From: Oribacterium sp.
GTDB lineage: Bacteria > Bacillota_A > Clostridia > Lachnospirales > Lachnospiraceae
Direction of reading: 5' to 3'
Length of the DNA: 7,494 bases
Assembly (NCBI GenBank): GCA_017940955.1
Contig: JAGAXP010000210.1
Location: forward strand, 1 to 7,494
A program made the position numbers and the translations under genes. This document shows, in pieces, positions 6,765-7,494 of the stretch. A model generated the notes under the pieces. That model worked only from the letters and a program-made list of their open reading frames with translations, was not told where the DNA came from and did no database searches. Position 1 is the first letter of the stretch. Each line of letters opens with the position of its first letter.

Positions 6765-6793
6765 ATTATACAAGTATAATTGTTTATTTTCAA
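6765..6793 (-). promoter_or_regulatory. Sigma-A-type promoter for pfkA and downstream genes
   Basis: The minus strand has -35 TTGAAA (6788-6793), a 17-bp spacer and a perfect -10 TATAAT (6765-6770), giving a start near 6758 and a 5' UTR of ~58 nt. It lies between the tRNA terminator and pfkA, so it likely drives the whole six-gene unit. No operator or riboswitch-like fold was recognised in the UTR. Confidence 0.82.
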
Positions 6794-6858
6794 TCAAGTG
6801 AGACTTGTTTATGTATACTGTTTGTCCCATTAGCCCAAATCTTAATAAGTATTTTACG

Positions 6859-6888
6859 AAAAAAAGAGACCATCTTAACGATGATCTC
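6859..6888 (-). terminator. Intrinsic terminator of the rRNA-tRNA operon
   Basis: In minus-strand RNA, GAGAUCAUC and GAUGGUCUC form a 9-bp stem with one G-U pair and a 5-nt loop, followed at once by seven U residues. It begins 6 bp after the initiator tRNA, so it ends the rRNA-tRNA transcript and isolates it from pfkA. Confidence 0.95.
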
Positions 6889-6894
6889 ACGTAG

Positions 6895-6968
<74 letters not shown>

Positions 6969-6999
6969 ATATTCAATTTGTGTCATTCTCAAAAGTTAA

Positions 7000-7072
7000 T
7001 GGGGCCTATAGGGCTCGAACCTATGACCCCCTGCTTGTAAGGCAGATGCTCTCCCAGCTGAGCTAAGACCCC
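7000..7072 (-). tRNA. tRNA-Val (TAC)
   Basis: A 73-nt cloverleaf without encoded CCA. The acceptor is GGGGTCT with AGGCCCC, the D arm GCTCAGCTGGGAGAGC, the anticodon loop CTTACAA (TAC, reading GUN valine codons), the T arm ATAGG-TTCGAGC-CCTAT, and the discriminator A. Confidence 0.97.
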
Positions 7073-7075
7073 ATT

Positions 7076-7110
7076 CAGTTGAAAACAACTGTGAAGCTCC
7101 TAAGAACTTC
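7076..7110 (-). other. Two hairpins in the tRNA-Tyr/tRNA-Val spacer
   Basis: Two adjacent inverted repeats fill most of this 41-nt spacer: 7076-7081/7086-7091 (CAGTTG with CAACTG, 4-nt loop) and 7093-7099/7104-7110 (7 bp with one G-U in the RNA, 4-nt loop). With no U-run they are not terminators; guiding RNase processing of the polycistronic tRNA precursor is the likely role, by inference. Confidence 0.5.
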
Positions 7111-7113
7111 GAA

Positions 7114-7195
7114 TGGATGGGGGTGGATTCGAACCACCGAAGTCAGTGACAACAGATTTACAGTCTGCCCCCTTTGGCCACTCGGGAACCCATCC
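7114..7195 (-). tRNA. tRNA-Tyr (GTA)
   Basis: An 82-nt class II tRNA with a long variable arm and no encoded CCA. The acceptor is GGATGGG with CCCATCC, the anticodon loop CTGTAAA (GTA), the T arm GGTGG-TTCGAAT-CCACC, and the discriminator A. The length including a post-transcriptional CCA (85 nt) is normal for bacterial tRNA-Tyr. Confidence 0.97.
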
Positions 7196-7213
7196 ATTTA
7201 ATATTTAATTTTC

Positions 7214-7229
7214 GTAATCTGATGATTAC
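7214..7229 (-). other. Hairpin in the tRNA-Asp/tRNA-Tyr spacer
   Basis: GTAATC and GATTAC form a perfect 6-bp stem with a 4-nt loop just after tRNA-Asp. It has no U-run, and a processing role similar to the Tyr/Val spacer hairpins is inferred. Confidence 0.45.
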
Positions 7230-7232
7230 TAG

Positions 7233-7306
7233 CGACCCGGGACGGAATCGAACCGACGACCTCCGCCGTGACAGGGCGGCGCTCTAACCGACTGAGCCAC
7301 CGGGCC
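7233..7306 (-). tRNA. tRNA-Asp (GTC)
   Basis: A 74-nt cloverleaf without encoded CCA. The acceptor is GGCCCGG with CCGGGTC (one G-U pair), the anticodon loop CTGTCAC (GTC), the T arm GTCGG-TTCGATT-CCGTC, and the discriminator G expected for tRNA-Asp. It is the first tRNA after 23S. Confidence 0.97.
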
Positions 7307-7321
7307 AGAATCTTTATCGTG

Positions 7322-7338
7322 CCTTGAAAACTGCACAC
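7322..7338 (-). other. Putative 23S processing-stem 3' arm
   Basis: In RNA sense this reads GTGTGCAGTTTTCAAGG. It is complementary to the CCTTGAAAACTG-type motif that commonly lies just upstream of 23S in Firmicutes 16S-23S spacers. The two arms would pair around 23S to form an RNase III substrate. The 5' arm lies outside the window, so the pairing cannot be confirmed here. Confidence 0.5.
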
Positions 7339-7396
7339 CACATCATCAATTATTCTCAGTAATCCATCATTTCCTTATCCGTAAATTCAACCTCAT

Positions 7397-7494
7397 TGGT
7401 CAAACCCTCGACCTATTAGTAACTATCACCTGAATGCTTTACAGCACTTACAGCTTAGCCCTATCAACCTCGTAGTCTTCAAGGGGTCTTACTC
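7397..7494 (-). rRNA. 23S rRNA, 3' end only (partial)
   Basis: The reverse complement ends with ACTAATAGGTCGAGGGTTTGACC, the conserved 3' end of 23S rRNA, preceded by GAAGACTACGAGGTTGATAG and GTAAGTGCTGTAAAGC of its last helices. About 98 nt are present and the body lies beyond the right edge. The mature 3' end is placed a base or two past GACC by analogy with E. coli. Confidence 0.96.

Noticed and set aside
6606..6890. 94-residue minus-strand reading frame overlapping the pfkA start
   Set aside because: It runs through the tRNA terminator, the pfkA promoter and the pfkA start in another frame, with no plausible ribosome site or family resemblance.

Overview
All genes lie on the minus strand, so the window reads right to left. 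It appears to be an AT-rich Bacillota (Firmicutes) chromosome, most likely class Clostridia and plausibly Lachnospiraceae. This rests on the rRNA ends, the tRNA set without encoded CCA, the phosphofructokinase subtype and the dnaX-ybaB-recR order; it is pattern recognition, not a database match.

Layout in transcription order. The right edge holds the last ~100 nt of a 23S rRNA (7397-7494). A spacer of about 90 bp too short for 5S follows, then four tRNAs (Asp-GTC, Tyr-GTA, Val-TAC, initiator Met-CAT) and a strong intrinsic terminator (6859-6888). A good sigma-A-type promoter (6765-6793) then starts a compact six-gene unit: 6-phosphofructokinase, dnaX (TTG start), YbaB/EbfC family protein, recR, an uncharacterised 584-residue TPR/acidic protein, and a CvpA-family membrane protein. 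Gene spacing runs from a 1-nt overlap to 40 bp, and the unit closes with an intrinsic terminator (388-442). Next comes a very strong rRNA promoter (263-291) with an A-rich upstream tract, a ~220-nt leader full of small hairpins, and the first ~35 nt of a 16S rRNA at the left edge.

Functionally, this is a housekeeping island between two rRNA operons in the same direction. dnaX (clamp-loader ATPase), ybaB and recR form a conserved replication/repair cassette, and a glycolytic kinase sits ahead of it on the same likely transcript. The order dnaX-ybaB-recR-two genes-16S parallels Bacillus subtilis dnaX-yaaK-recR-yaaL-bofA-rrnA, with different genes in the last two positions.

The least explained gene is the 584-residue protein. 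It has TPR-like helices, a long acidic linker, and a domain that looks to me like a degenerate CbbX/SpoVK-type AAA+ core without a Walker A motif. I saw no mobile element, CRISPR array, phage gene or defence system. Both edges fall inside rRNA genes, as expected of a contig broken at rRNA repeats.
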